A stretch of 64,000 bases of DNA from Alphaproteobacteria bacterium. GTDB taxonomy: Bacteria > Pseudomonadota > Gammaproteobacteria > JAGOUN01. The stretch is taken from positions 1 through 64,000 of the forward strand of contig JAGKWX010000006.1 in NCBI GenBank assembly GCA_021151585.1, given 5' to 3'. The notes beneath the pieces are model-generated. The model had not been told where the DNA came from and did no database searches. It was given only the letters and a program-made list of their open reading frames with translations. The number at the start of each line of letters is the position of its first letter. The stretch's first letter is position 1. Made by a program: the position numbers and the translations under genes. Positions 38,541 to 47,153 of this stretch are shown here, one piece after another.

Positions 38541-38558
38541 ACAGTCGCTACTGTTTTT
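38541..38558 (+). terminator. Weak terminator after hemW
   Basis: A 5-bp stem ACAGT-CGCT-ACTGT at 38541-38554 is followed by TTTT. It lies 64 bases after the hemW stop, before the convergent dapF. Confidence 0.35.
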
Positions 38559-38644
38559 ATGTAGCTAATGGATATAAAATTTCAACACAAATTGTCATTA
38601 TGACTTAAGATTGTTGCGCATTAAACATCAAAGAACGCAGAATT

Positions 38645-39478
38645 TTAAACAATATCTATTTCGCCTTCGTACACCTTCACAGCTGGGCCCGTCATCATTA
38701 CAGAGTGCCCTTCGCCTTGCCATTCTATAGTTAACCTACCACCTGGTAACTCAACATCAACTATGTTCTCTAAGTAACCATTAATAATTCCGGCAACTAC
38801 AGACGCACAAGCTCCTGTACCGCAGGCTAATGTTTCACCCACGCCACGTTCGTAAACACGTAGTTTGATGTGCTTAGGATTGATAATTTGCATAAATTCC
38901 ACATTCGTTCGCTCTGGAAATGCCGTGTGATGGCTAATTCTTTCTCCGAGAGTCGTGACAGGAGCATCTACAACATCGTCAACAACAATAATGGCATGAG
39001 GATTACCCATAGAAACAGCCATAATTTTTTGTTCTGTTTCAAATAGGCTTAAAACGTATTTAGAAGCGCGATAAGATACATCTAAGGGGATGTCCTTAGG
39101 TTCAAGTCGTGGTTGCCCCATATCGACTTTAATTGCTTTATAGTCTTGAATATCAACGGTCATAAGACCCGCTTTTGCAGAAAGTTTCAATATGCGTTGA
39201 TCTGCTAATTTATTTTCGCATAGAAAACGTGCAACACACCGAACACCATTACCGCATTGGCCAGATTCTGAACCATCTACATTAAAAATACGATAATGAA
39301 AATCTGATATACCAGTTTTACCACTTTCTATTGTTAATAATTGATCAAAGCCAATACCAAAGTGTCGATCAGCTAATGTTTGAATATTCTCTGTTGTGAA
39401 ATTGACAGGTTGTGATATAGCATCAAAAATTGCAAAATCATTACCCAATCCATGCATTTTAGTGAATTTTAGTCGCAT
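38645..39478 (-). CDS. dapF: Diaminopimelate epimerase
   Basis: The 277-aa enzyme interconverts LL- and meso-diaminopimelate for lysine and peptidoglycan. The two catalytic cysteines are C75 (GQCGNGVRC) and C219 (GETLACGTGAC). It begins immediately after the lptM stop, the same pair order as in E. coli. Confidence 0.96.
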   Translation of the reverse strand: MRLKFTKMHGLGNDFAIFDAISQPVNFTTENIQTLADRHFGIGFDQLLTIESGKTGISDFHYRIFNVDGSESGQCGNGVRCVARFLCENKLADQRILKLSAKAGLMTVDIQDYKAIKVDMGQPRLEPKDIPLDVSYRASKYVLSLFETEQKIMAVSMGNPHAIIVVDDVVDAPVTTLGERISHHTAFPERTNVEFMQIINPKHIKLRVYERGVGETLACGTGACASVVAGIINGYLENIVDVELPGGRLTIEWQGEGHSVMMTGPAVKVYEGEIDIV

Positions 39479-39595
39479 TTACTTACTCTTTTCTGTTGTT
39501 TTTTCAGGATGATCAGGAAGATATAGAGGTCCTGTTTGACCACAACAGGATAAAATCAAAACAGCTATACATAAAAACGATAATTTTCTGTACAT
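39479..39595 (-). CDS. lptM: LptM (YifL)-like lipopeptide
   Basis: A 38-aa frame starts MYRKLSFLCIAVLILSCCG: a short signal sequence with a lipobox (LSCC, modified Cys about 17-18) and then QTGPLYLP, the hallmark of YifL/LptM. LptM helps assemble the LptD lipopolysaccharide translocon at the outer membrane. TAA abuts the dapF ATG, and yifL-dapF is the E. coli arrangement, which makes this tiny gene secure. Confidence 0.88.
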   Translation of the reverse strand: MYRKLSFLCIAVLILSCCGQTGPLYLPDHPEKTTEKSK

Positions 39596-39599
39596 AAAA

Positions 39600-39960
39600 T
39601 GATATTTTTCATATTTGTATAAAAAGTGTTGTGCCATAATATTAAAAAAAAATATATATATAAAGACTTATGATTGATATTAGATGGGATATTTTCTGTG
39701 GATAAACGTTTTTTATTTATATTAATCAATAACTTATAAACATTAAAAATCATTATATTAATTTTATAAAACTTGTGGATAACTAGTTTTTTTGTGGATA
39801 GAAAAAAAGTTCACAAAACAAATGACAGGAAATTCACAGAAGTTAATGATGGTTGTTCACAGCTTTTCATATATATTTTTTTCGTGGTAAAAGAAGTTAT
39901 ACGAAATTTTAGGACGACCATTCTAGCTGTGGAGTATAGGGTTACTGAGCTTGGTAAATA
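39600..39960. other. oriC: Probable replication origin (oriC) with DnaA boxes
   Basis: The region is very AT-rich with an A/T run at 39640-39668 that could be the unwinding element. It holds consensus DnaA boxes TGTGGATAA at 39698-39706 and 39774-39782, TGTGGATAG at 39793-39801 (one mismatch), and two-mismatch boxes TTGTTCACA at 39853-39861 and TGTGGAGTA at 39928-39936. It lies beside rpmH, the ancestral position of oriC, and gene orientation switches here. No such boxes are seen in the yidC-dnaA gap. Confidence 0.7.
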
Positions 39961-39965
39961 ATTGA

Positions 39966-39994
39966 TTGACTGATGTGAATAAAAATCATAAAAT
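39966..39994 (+). promoter_or_regulatory. rpmH promoter
   Basis: TTGACT (39966-39971), a 17-base spacer and TAAAAT (39989-39994) lie about 33 bases before the rpmH ATG at 40027. The match to the sigma-70 consensus is good and the placement is right for the rpmH-rnpA-yidD-yidC operon. Confidence 0.6.
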
Positions 39995-40026
39995 GGTGAA
40001 AATTTATTTAGTTTTAGGGTATTATC

Positions 40027-40161
40027 ATGAAAAGAACCTTCCAACCTAACGTTTTAAAACGTAAACGCACTCACGGCTTCCGTGCACGTATGAAAACAAA
40101 AGATGGTCGTGCAGTTATTAGCCGTCGTCGTGCTAAAGGTAGACATCAACTGACTGTTTAG
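40027..40161 (+). CDS. rpmH: 50S ribosomal protein L34
   Basis: The 44-aa basic protein begins MKRTFQPNVLKRKRTHGF and ends GRHQLTV, an unmistakable L34, part of the large ribosomal subunit. rnpA starts two bases after the stop. Confidence 0.97.
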   Translation: MKRTFQPNVLKRKRTHGFRARMKTKDGRAVISRRRAKGRHQLTV

Positions 40162-40163
40162 GC

Positions 40164-40526
40164 GTGTCTTTTTCTTTTCCTAGGTCATCTAGATTACTCA
40201 ATAAAAAGCATTATGATTACGTGTTTCAATCTGCTAACAAGATTGGGACACGTTATTTAACTGTTCTTTATCGTCAAAATACCTTTGATTATCCTCGTTT
40301 AGGTTTAATTGTTGCTAAAAAAACTGCTAAACTCGCTCATGATAGAAATCGTTTTAAGCGTATTGCACGAGAATATTTTCGTTTGGCTCAAGATCAGTTG
40401 CCTAATGTTGATATTGTTATTCTTTCACGTCAACATATAGAAACTGCAGCTAACCATGTGTTGGTTGGTGAGCTTGCCTATGTATGGAAAAAGATAATCA
40501 CAGGAAAAGAAAAACGTGCGATATAA
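40164..40526 (+). CDS. rnpA: Ribonuclease P protein component
   Basis: The 120-aa protein binds the RNase P RNA for 5' maturation of tRNAs. The RNR motif region appears as AHDRNRFKRIAREYFR (about 58-73). The start is GTG at 40164, two bases after rpmH. It overlaps yidD by eleven bases. Confidence 0.95.
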   Translation: MSFSFPRSSRLLNKKHYDYVFQSANKIGTRYLTVLYRQNTFDYPRLGLIVAKKTAKLAHDRNRFKRIAREYFRLAQDQLPNVDIVILSRQHIETAANHVLVGELAYVWKKIITGKEKRAI

Positions 40527-40743
40527 ACCATTAATATGGTTAATTATTTTACCAATTTATGTTTATCGCTTTACCATCAGCCCATTGCTTGGGCAGCGTT
40601 GCCGTTTTTACCCCAGTTGTTCAGTATATTCGATTACAGCGATACAAAAACATGGTATCATCCGCGGACTTTTTTTAACTATTAAACGTTTATTGAAATG
40701 TCACCCTTGGCACTCTGGGGGTGTTGATGAAGTTCCAACATAA
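40516..40743 (+). CDS. yidD: Membrane protein insertion efficiency factor YidD
   Basis: The 75-aa product has an amphipathic N-terminus and the family core CRFYPSCSVYSITAIQKHG with later CHPWHSGGVD. It starts at GTG 40516 inside rnpA, the normal overlapped arrangement. Confidence 0.94.
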   Translation: MRYKPLIWLIILPIYVYRFTISPLLGQRCRFYPSCSVYSITAIQKHGIIRGLFLTIKRLLKCHPWHSGGVDEVPT

Positions 40744-40758
40744 AGTGAGAAGAGATTT

Positions 40759-42459
40759 ATGAATTTTTCTAAAAAATTATTGCCATATATGTTGCTTTTT
40801 ATTAGTACGTTCATGCTATGGAATACATGGTCACTAGAACATGCTCCTAAACCTCAACAAAATACTATTGTTCCATCAACTCAAGCACCTAACTCAAATA
40901 TTCCACTACCTGTAGAACAAAGCACAGTAACTGAGATGGACAATATTCCACATGTTGCAACTGCACCAGCGAAATCAAATGGTTCTATATCAACAACTTC
41001 GAGTGATTCAGTTGTTCATGTGAAAACTGATGTTATGAGTATTGACATTGATATGAATACTGGTGATTTAGTTCAATCGTCTTTATTAGAATATCCACAA
41101 GCTCAAGATAAGCCGAATCTTCCTTTACATCTTTTTTCTAGTGATGCTAAACATTTTTATCAGGCTCAGTCTGGGTTTCTTACACAAAGCGGGCAAAAAG
41201 AAGCCATTGTTTTTCATTCGGAAAAAAATAATTATGTATTGAATGAACATGATAAATCTTTAGTAGTGACATTAACCAGTGCACCACTAGCATCAGGTGT
41301 AATTTTTGAAAAAACGTATACTTTTTATCCGAATAGTTACGTTATCGATCAGGGTTATTCAGTAAAAAATACGGGATCAACACCGTGGCAAGGGTATTAT
41401 TACGCACAATTAGTTCGTTCAAATCATGCACCAGATGCCGAAGATAGCACTGCGCGTTATACCTATTTTGGTGCAGCAACATCGACACCGGAAGAGCATT
41501 ACAACAAAGTGAGCTTTAGCTCTATGGAAAAACAAGCCGTAGATTTACAAAAAGTTCAACATGGTTGGGTTGCAATGTTGCAACACTATTTTGTTAGCGC
41601 ATTAGTTCCTAATAAAGAACTAGCAGTGAATTTTTATTCCAATGTTGATACAAGTAAAGACTTATATAGCATAGGTGTACTTGCGCCCATGATGTCTCTT
41701 GAGCCAGGACAGCATCTAGAATCAGGTATGCAGTTATATTCTGGTCCTGCAATTGCGAAAAACTTAGAAACTGTTTCTCCTTATCTCAAATTAACGATTG
41801 ATTACGGTTGGTTATGGTTTATTTCGGTTATCATTTTTTGGTTAATGCAGCATATTTATGAAATAGTAGGTAATTGGGGTTGGTCTATTGTTTTAGTGAC
41901 AGTTGTTATTAAAATCGTTTTTTACCAGTTGTCTGCGAAAAGTTATCGCTCTATGGCATCGATGAAACGTTTACAACCGCAAATTAAATTACTGCAAGAA
42001 CGTTTTGCGAGCGATAAGCAGCAACTCAGTAAAGCTATGATGGAATTATATAAAAAGGAAAAAGTGAATCCATTAGGCGGATGTTTGCCTTTATTGATTC
42101 AAATTCCTGTTTTTATTGCTTTGTACTGGGTGATTGTTGAAAGTGTGCAGTTACGTCAAGCTCCATTCATTTTATGGATCCAGGATTTAGCATTGAAAGA
42201 TCCTTATTATGTCTTGCCAATCATCATGGGTTTAACGATGTTTGTTCAGCAAAAAATATCGCCACCACCACCTGATCCAATGCAAGCGAAAGTGATGATG
42301 TTATTGCCTGTGGTCTTTACAGTGTTCTTCTTACAATTTCCGGCTGGTTTAGTCTTGTATTGGGTAGTAAATAATACATTATCTATCACTCAACAGTGGT
42401 ACATGATGCGCAAGTATGGAGATAAAAAAACAAATAATACATTGGAAAAGAAGAAATAA
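40759..42459 (+). CDS. yidC: Membrane protein insertase YidC
   Basis: The 566-aa inner-membrane insertase has an N-terminal signal-anchor (about 7-23), a large periplasmic P1 domain (to about 345) and five core spans with conserved GGCLPLLIQIPVFIALYWV near residue 435. The C-terminal basic tail is typical. mnmE, which commonly follows, is missing here. Confidence 0.96.
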   Translation: MNFSKKLLPYMLLFISTFMLWNTWSLEHAPKPQQNTIVPSTQAPNSNIPLPVEQSTVTEMDNIPHVATAPAKSNGSISTTSSDSVVHVKTDVMSIDIDMNTGDLVQSSLLEYPQAQDKPNLPLHLFSSDAKHFYQAQSGFLTQSGQKEAIVFHSEKNNYVLNEHDKSLVVTLTSAPLASGVIFEKTYTFYPNSYVIDQGYSVKNTGSTPWQGYYYAQLVRSNHAPDAEDSTARYTYFGAATSTPEEHYNKVSFSSMEKQAVDLQKVQHGWVAMLQHYFVSALVPNKELAVNFYSNVDTSKDLYSIGVLAPMMSLEPGQHLESGMQLYSGPAIAKNLETVSPYLKLTIDYGWLWFISVIIFWLMQHIYEIVGNWGWSIVLVTVVIKIVFYQLSAKSYRSMASMKRLQPQIKLLQERFASDKQQLSKAMMELYKKEKVNPLGGCLPLLIQIPVFIALYWVIVESVQLRQAPFILWIQDLALKDPYYVLPIIMGLTMFVQQKISPPPPDPMQAKVMMLLPVVFTVFFLQFPAGLVLYWVVNNTLSITQQWYMMRKYGDKKTNNTLEKKK

Positions 42460-42516
42460 TCGATTTTAGGTTTTAGAAAACTGAAAACAGTTTATGAGTT
42501 TTAATCTAACAATCAT

Positions 42517-42609
42517 GATTGTCACCCTAGCCTAAGCCAGGGTCCAGTCTTAATAGTTAAGTAGTTAGAGCAAGATTTGGGTGTCAGCCTATGCTGGCGT
42601 GGTGCAATC
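42517..42609. repeat. Degenerate palindromic repeat between yidC and dnaA
   Basis: Ends GATTGTCACC (42517-42526) and GGTGCAATC (42601-42609) are near-complementary, and inside are CCCTAGCCTAAGCCAGGG and GTCAGCCTATGCTGGC, resembling the common dispersed GTCACCC...GGGTCCAG palindromes. It is probably a decayed repeat element. Confidence 0.45.
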
Positions 42610-42642
42610 GTTACTATCAATGACAGGAAAGAGGATAAAATA

Positions 42643-44007
42643 ATGGAGACGCAGCTATTATCTCTCTGGCAAGATTGCTTAGATCGTCTTCAATCTGAGT
42701 TAGCCAGCAGTTTATTTAATATCTGGATTCGACCATTACGCGCTGAAGCTCGTCAAGAAAATAAACAGATTATTTTAGCTTTATTAGCGCCAAATAAATT
42801 CGTTATTGATTGGATTCGACAACATCATTTCGAACGTATTAAGCAAATTATTTTTGAATTAGCCCCAGAAAAAAATATTTCCATTATCTTAGAAATATCG
42901 ACGATTGTGGCACCTAAAACACAAGCAATCAAAGCGCCGGTGCAAGTAGTTGAAGAGAAAAACACAACGCCTAAGCATGATGAATTTCGTTCCAATGTTA
43001 ATAGATTGTTCACGTTTGATAATTTCGTACAAGGAAGTTCTAACCAACTTGCTTGGGCTGCAGCCAGACAAGTTGCTATAAATCCAGGAAAAGAAAATAA
43101 TCCCATGCTTGTTTATGGTGGTGTAGGTTTAGGTAAAACCCACTTGTTACATGCAGTTGGTAATTATATTTTATCGCAAAAGCCACAAGCACGAATTCTG
43201 TATTTACATTCAGAACGTTTTGTTGCCGATATGGTAAAAGCACTGCAAAACCAAACTATGGAGGCATTTAAACGCTTTTATCGCTCTGTTGATGCCTTAC
43301 TTATTGATGATATTCAATTTTTTGCTGGTAAAGATCGTTCGCAAGAAGAATTTTTTCATACTTTTAATGCTTTATGCGAAGGTCAACAACAAATCATTAT
43401 GACCTGTGATCGTTATCCTAAAGAAATAAAAGGTATTGAAGAGCGGTTAAAATCTCGTTTTGGCTGGGGTTTAACTGTTGCTGTTGAGCCGCCAGAACTT
43501 GAAACTCGGGTTGCGATTTTAATGCAAAAAGCTGAACAAGCGAATGTTGAATTGCCCTATGAAGCCGCTTTTTTTGTAGCAAAACGGATTCGTTCTAATG
43601 TACGTGAATTAGAAGGTGCTTTAAAGCGTGTGATTGCAAATGCACATTTTACCGGCAAGCCAATTACTTTAGATTTTGTTAAAGAAACCTTGAAGGATTT
43701 ATTATCTTTACAAGATAAATTGGTCACTATCGATAATATTCAAAAAACAGTCGCTGAATACTATAAAATTAAGATGAGTGATATGTTATCTAAACGTCGA
43801 ACTCGTAATGTTGCACGGCCGCGACAAATGGCTATGGCAATGGCTAAAGAATTAACAAATCATAGTTTGCCAGAAATTGCAGAAGCTTTTGGTGGTCGTG
43901 ATCATACAACAGTATTACACGCTTGCCGTAAAATTAAAGAATTGATTGAAACTTCAACAGATATTGCTGAAGATTATAAGAATTTATTGAGAATTTTGAC
44001 GACCTAA
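42643..44007 (+). CDS. dnaA: Chromosomal replication initiator DnaA
   Basis: The 454-aa initiator has an N-terminal DnaB-interaction domain, the AAA+ Walker A GGVGLGKT (159-166), Walker B LLIDDIQFF, and the domain IV DNA-binding signature GGRDHTTVLHACRKI at the C-terminus. The frame is open from 42577, but GAGG upstream and the family start MET...LWQDCLDRL place the start at 42643. Confidence 0.97.
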   Translation: METQLLSLWQDCLDRLQSELASSLFNIWIRPLRAEARQENKQIILALLAPNKFVIDWIRQHHFERIKQIIFELAPEKNISIILEISTIVAPKTQAIKAPVQVVEEKNTTPKHDEFRSNVNRLFTFDNFVQGSSNQLAWAAARQVAINPGKENNPMLVYGGVGLGKTHLLHAVGNYILSQKPQARILYLHSERFVADMVKALQNQTMEAFKRFYRSVDALLIDDIQFFAGKDRSQEEFFHTFNALCEGQQQIIMTCDRYPKEIKGIEERLKSRFGWGLTVAVEPPELETRVAILMQKAEQANVELPYEAAFFVAKRIRSNVRELEGALKRVIANAHFTGKPITLDFVKETLKDLLSLQDKLVTIDNIQKTVAEYYKIKMSDMLSKRRTRNVARPRQMAMAMAKELTNHSLPEIAEAFGGRDHTTVLHACRKIKELIETSTDIAEDYKNLLRILTT

Positions 44008-44024
44008 TTTAAATTTCTCATTAT

Positions 44025-44106
44025 CCTTTATTAGGGCGAGTGGCGTTCGTTCTAATTAAAAATAAATTACAGATCAAACAGGGTGGCGCCACTTGCCCCA
44101 ATAAGG
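44025..44106. repeat. 82-bp imperfect palindrome covering the dnaN ribosome site
   Basis: CCTTTATTAGGGCGAGTGGCG (44025-44045) pairs with CGCCACTTGCCCCAATAAGG (44087-44106) with one gap and two mismatches, around an AT-rich centre. The right arm runs into AAGGTGA, the likely dnaN ribosome site before the ATG at 44114. Confidence 0.65.
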
Positions 44107-44113
44107 TGACAAT

Positions 44114-45214
44114 ATGCAACTTACGATCGATAGAGAAAAATTATTAAAACCCCTACAATTAATCACGAATACCGTTGATAAAAAACAAGCTTTACCGATA
44201 TTATCGAATATTTTATTTAAATTAGATGGACAGCGTCTCACTTTATTAGGCACAGATTTAGAGATTGAATTGATTAAATATGTTCATTTAGATCAGGTGG
44301 TAGCAACGGAACAATTGGCTATACCGGCAAAAAAGTTACATGATATTTGTCGAGCTTTGCCGCCAGAAGCAAGTATACAATTTTCACAACAAGGCAATCA
44401 GTTATCTCTTCGTTCAGGTAAAAGTCGTTTTACTCTATCACTTATGCATGCAGAAGAGTTTCCCACCCTAGAGTGTGAAACTGCACCAAAACATACTTTT
44501 ACCTTGCCGGCGATGTTATTGCGTCATTTATTAGTTAAAACACATTTTGCTATGGCTCAACAAGATGTGCGTTATTTTTTGAATGGCTTGTATCTCGATT
44601 TTTCTGCCAATATGCTGAGTGCGGTGGCAACAGACGGCCACCGTTTGGCAATGTGCACGCAAACATTGGATTTTAGCCTTGCAGAACGTGTGTCAGTATT
44701 ATTGCCTCGAAAAGCTATTATTGAATTAATCAAATTATTAGAAGCTTCTGATGCAGCAATAGATTTTTGCATTGGTGATAATTATGTCAGTATTCGTTCT
44801 GAAGATTATTCATTTACTTCAAAATTAATTGAGGGTACTTTCCCAGAGTATCGCGCTTTAATTCCTAAGGTTACGGATAAAATTGCCATTATTCAGAAAG
44901 AAGTTTTGCGTGATGCATTATCTCGCGTTGCGGTGTTATCGAATGAAAAATATCGTGGTGCTTGGTTAACTTTCGAGAATAATCGATTAAAACTACAAGC
45001 AAATAATCCCGATAAGGATGAAGCGGAGGAAGAAGTTGCTATTGATTATGCTAGTGATTCGATACGATTAGGTTGTAATGTGACCTATTTGTTGGATGTT
45101 TTATCAGTTATTGAAGAAGAAGTGATTCGTATTTATTTGACTGAAACTAGCTTGCTAGTTCAGGCTCTAAGTTCAGATAATGAATATTATGTCGTCATGT
45201 CGATGCGATTGTAA
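44114..45214 (+). CDS. dnaN: DNA polymerase III beta subunit (sliding clamp)
   Basis: The 366-aa protein forms the dimeric clamp around DNA. It shows the three-domain pattern with KKLHDICRALP, VATDGHRLAMC (about 175-185) and the C-terminal VVMSMRL that forms part of the binding groove. Gene order dnaA-dnaN-recF is conserved, though dnaN and recF are 519 bases apart here. Confidence 0.97.
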   Translation: MQLTIDREKLLKPLQLITNTVDKKQALPILSNILFKLDGQRLTLLGTDLEIELIKYVHLDQVVATEQLAIPAKKLHDICRALPPEASIQFSQQGNQLSLRSGKSRFTLSLMHAEEFPTLECETAPKHTFTLPAMLLRHLLVKTHFAMAQQDVRYFLNGLYLDFSANMLSAVATDGHRLAMCTQTLDFSLAERVSVLLPRKAIIELIKLLEASDAAIDFCIGDNYVSIRSEDYSFTSKLIEGTFPEYRALIPKVTDKIAIIQKEVLRDALSRVAVLSNEKYRGAWLTFENNRLKLQANNPDKDEAEEEVAIDYASDSIRLGCNVTYLLDVLSVIEEEVIRIYLTETSLLVQALSSDNEYYVVMSMRL

Positions 45215-45308
45215 GCCTGTTTAGTTTATACTTAAATAATAAGTTGTTAAAAAATACAGCAAGCTCAGAAATCGTGCAATTGGCCAGTTATTTCATCGTT
45301 TAGCATGA

Positions 45309-45452
45309 GTTGAATGTTGGTGTAGCGACATTAAGCGTATTATCGAAGTATGTTCTGAATCAGGATTTTTCGAGCTTTTATTTGAAAAAATAGGTCGCTA
45401 TTTTCAAGTGACGATGTTTACAACAAGATTAAACAAGCCACTGTTGAGCTAG
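45309..45452 (+). pseudogene. Decayed fragment of an AlbA_2/RecG-like ATP-binding transcriptional regulator
   Basis: A short stop-bounded frame reads SDIKRIIEVCSESGFFELLF and then EKIGRYFQVTMFT, matching the C-terminal signature of the AlbA_2/ATP-binding regulator family (pattern I.RMIE.C.E.G.P.P.FEE.G..F.VT). Only about 48 codons survive and no start is visible. It explains most of the unusual 519-base dnaN-recF gap (45215-45733); the remainder holds no other gene I can support, apart from the parS site at its right end. Confidence 0.55.
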
Positions 45453-45698
45453 TTAGATCAATAAATTTTAGCCTTATTAAAAATCAACAAGCGTGGCCCA
45501 CTACAAAAATATACGAAGCTATTCAGAAATCTTCTAGAACAAGGCTTAGTCGCTATAAGTCCCCTCCCCTCCTTTTACAAAAGAGCCCTCTTTGTCGTTA
45601 TTGTTATTAGTATATTACGGGTTTTAAAATACTATTCGGCACAGAGCCATTAATTCTGGTGGTTTTCAATAAGTGATTCTAGGATAATGGGCGTAATA

Positions 45699-45714
45699 TG
45701 TTTCACGTGAAACA
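45699..45714. promoter_or_regulatory. parS: parS centromere site
   Basis: The 16-base palindrome TGTTTCACGTGAAACA is a perfect match to the universal ParB-binding parS consensus. It lies 20 bases before recF and should load ParB/SMC near the origin. Confidence 0.9.
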
Positions 45715-45733
45715 TTTTGCATGAGAGAGTTAC

Positions 45734-46963
45734 ATGTTGTTGAATAAAGTTCATATTTCCCATTTTCGTAATTTGCGCGATGTACATTTAATGTTACCTA
45801 ATAATGGTTATTGTCTGATTTCAGGCCCTAATGGTAGTGGAAAAACCAGTATTTTAGAGGCAATTTATGCGCTTTCTTGCGGAAAATCGTTTAGAACTAC
45901 CGATTCTTCGCAATTAATCCAAAATAATCAAGAAAATTTCACGTTATTTGCGACACTGAGAAACAATGTTCAAACAACAAATAGCGTCGTGGCTAATGTA
46001 GAAGCTAATGGCGTTTTCCCTGCCGAAAATCTGTCGCATTCCCAACCGGGTTTAGTGTCGCAAACTTCTGCAAGGGATTTGTTGCAAGATCCGACCATGT
46101 TATCTTCTTTGAATCTCAATATCGGCATCCAGCGCGACCGTAATGGCAAAACATTTGCAAAGTATATGGGTGAGCCGACAAAATTTTCAGAAATAGCGCG
46201 TCTATTTCCTGTACGAGTGATGAGTCCTATTGAATCTTATACTTTGATAAATGGTGGCCCAGAACAGCGTCGTAGATTTTTAGATTGGGGAATGTTTCAC
46301 GTGAAACATTCTTATTGGAATGAATTACAAAAATGCCATCGTATTTTAAAACAAAAAAGCGCAGCACTGAAAATGCGTTGTTCAGATAATGAATTAAAAG
46401 AATGGAATAATATGTTAGCAGAAATAAGTTATTCACTGGATAAGATGCGTTGCGAATATATGAGTCATTTAAATGAAATATTCAATAAATATCGAGAAAA
46501 ACTGCCTATTCTTGCAGAAATTAAGCTTGAATATTTGCCAGGATGGTCGCGTCAATCCACAGATTTATACACACAGTTATCCACAATCTCTAAACAAGAG
46601 AGATTACAAGGACATTGTTTGCTAGGACCACATCGTGCAGAGATTTTACTACAAACGCCACATGGATTATGTAAGGAGCAACTATCACGTGGACGCCAAA
46701 AAACACTGGCGATTGCTTTGTATATTTCTCAAGGAGAATTCTTGTTTCGTGAAACTGGCCGTTACCCTTTGTATATGATTGATGATTTCTCATCGGAATT
46801 AGATAATGATGCACAACAATTATTAATCGAAGCGCTGGATCCTTCAGATAAACAAATCCTTATTACAACTTTAGACGATGATAAACATTTTATTTTCCAA
46901 GGCGCGAATGTTATTCGATACTCAATTTTAAACGGGAATATTGCTGAGAACGCTTCAATTTGA
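45734..46963 (+). CDS. recF: DNA repair protein RecF
   Basis: The 409-aa SMC-like ATPase loads RecA at gaps. Walker A GPNGSGKT is at 31-38, the signature LSRGRQKTLAIALYISQ near 315, and Walker B PLYMIDDFSSELD near 341. It is about 50 residues longer than typical (about 360) because of an insertion at about 78-127, rich in Asn, Ser and Thr. Codons 187-192 (MFHVKH) contain a second parS site. Confidence 0.95.
   Translation: MLLNKVHISHFRNLRDVHLMLPNNGYCLISGPNGSGKTSILEAIYALSCGKSFRTTDSSQLIQNNQENFTLFATLRNNVQTTNSVVANVEANGVFPAENLSHSQPGLVSQTSARDLLQDPTMLSSLNLNIGIQRDRNGKTFAKYMGEPTKFSEIARLFPVRVMSPIESYTLINGGPEQRRRFLDWGMFHVKHSYWNELQKCHRILKQKSAALKMRCSDNELKEWNNMLAEISYSLDKMRCEYMSHLNEIFNKYREKLPILAEIKLEYLPGWSRQSTDLYTQLSTISKQERLQGHCLLGPHRAEILLQTPHGLCKEQLSRGRQKTLAIALYISQGEFLFRETGRYPLYMIDDFSSELDNDAQQLLIEALDPSDKQILITTLDDDKHFIFQGANVIRYSILNGNIAENASI
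46293..46308. promoter_or_regulatory. parS: Second parS site, inside recF
   Basis: TGTTTCACGTGAAACA again, perfect, lying within the recF codons for MFHVKH and 594 bases from the first site. Confidence 0.88.
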
Positions 46964-47153
46964 AGTTTTTTGTTACTGCTTCATGGTGCGCTAGAGTTTC
47001 TTCATCCGGGGGGCAGATTGGGGGATGTCCTCTATATCTGGTGTTGCGCTCAGAAAATTAGAAAAATTATGCAGATTCACTAGCTCATAATATTTTGATA
47101 AGAATGTTATGTTATTTTAATGGTCAACTTTTACAAATTTTTAGGTGAATACC

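Noticed and set aside
39811..40044. 77-codon minus-strand frame over the origin region
   Set aside because: Lies across DnaA boxes and the rpmH start in a low-complexity AT-rich region; no ribosome site.
42460..42642. oriC in the yidC-dnaA gap
   Set aside because: No DnaA boxes found; the gap holds a degenerate palindromic repeat instead.
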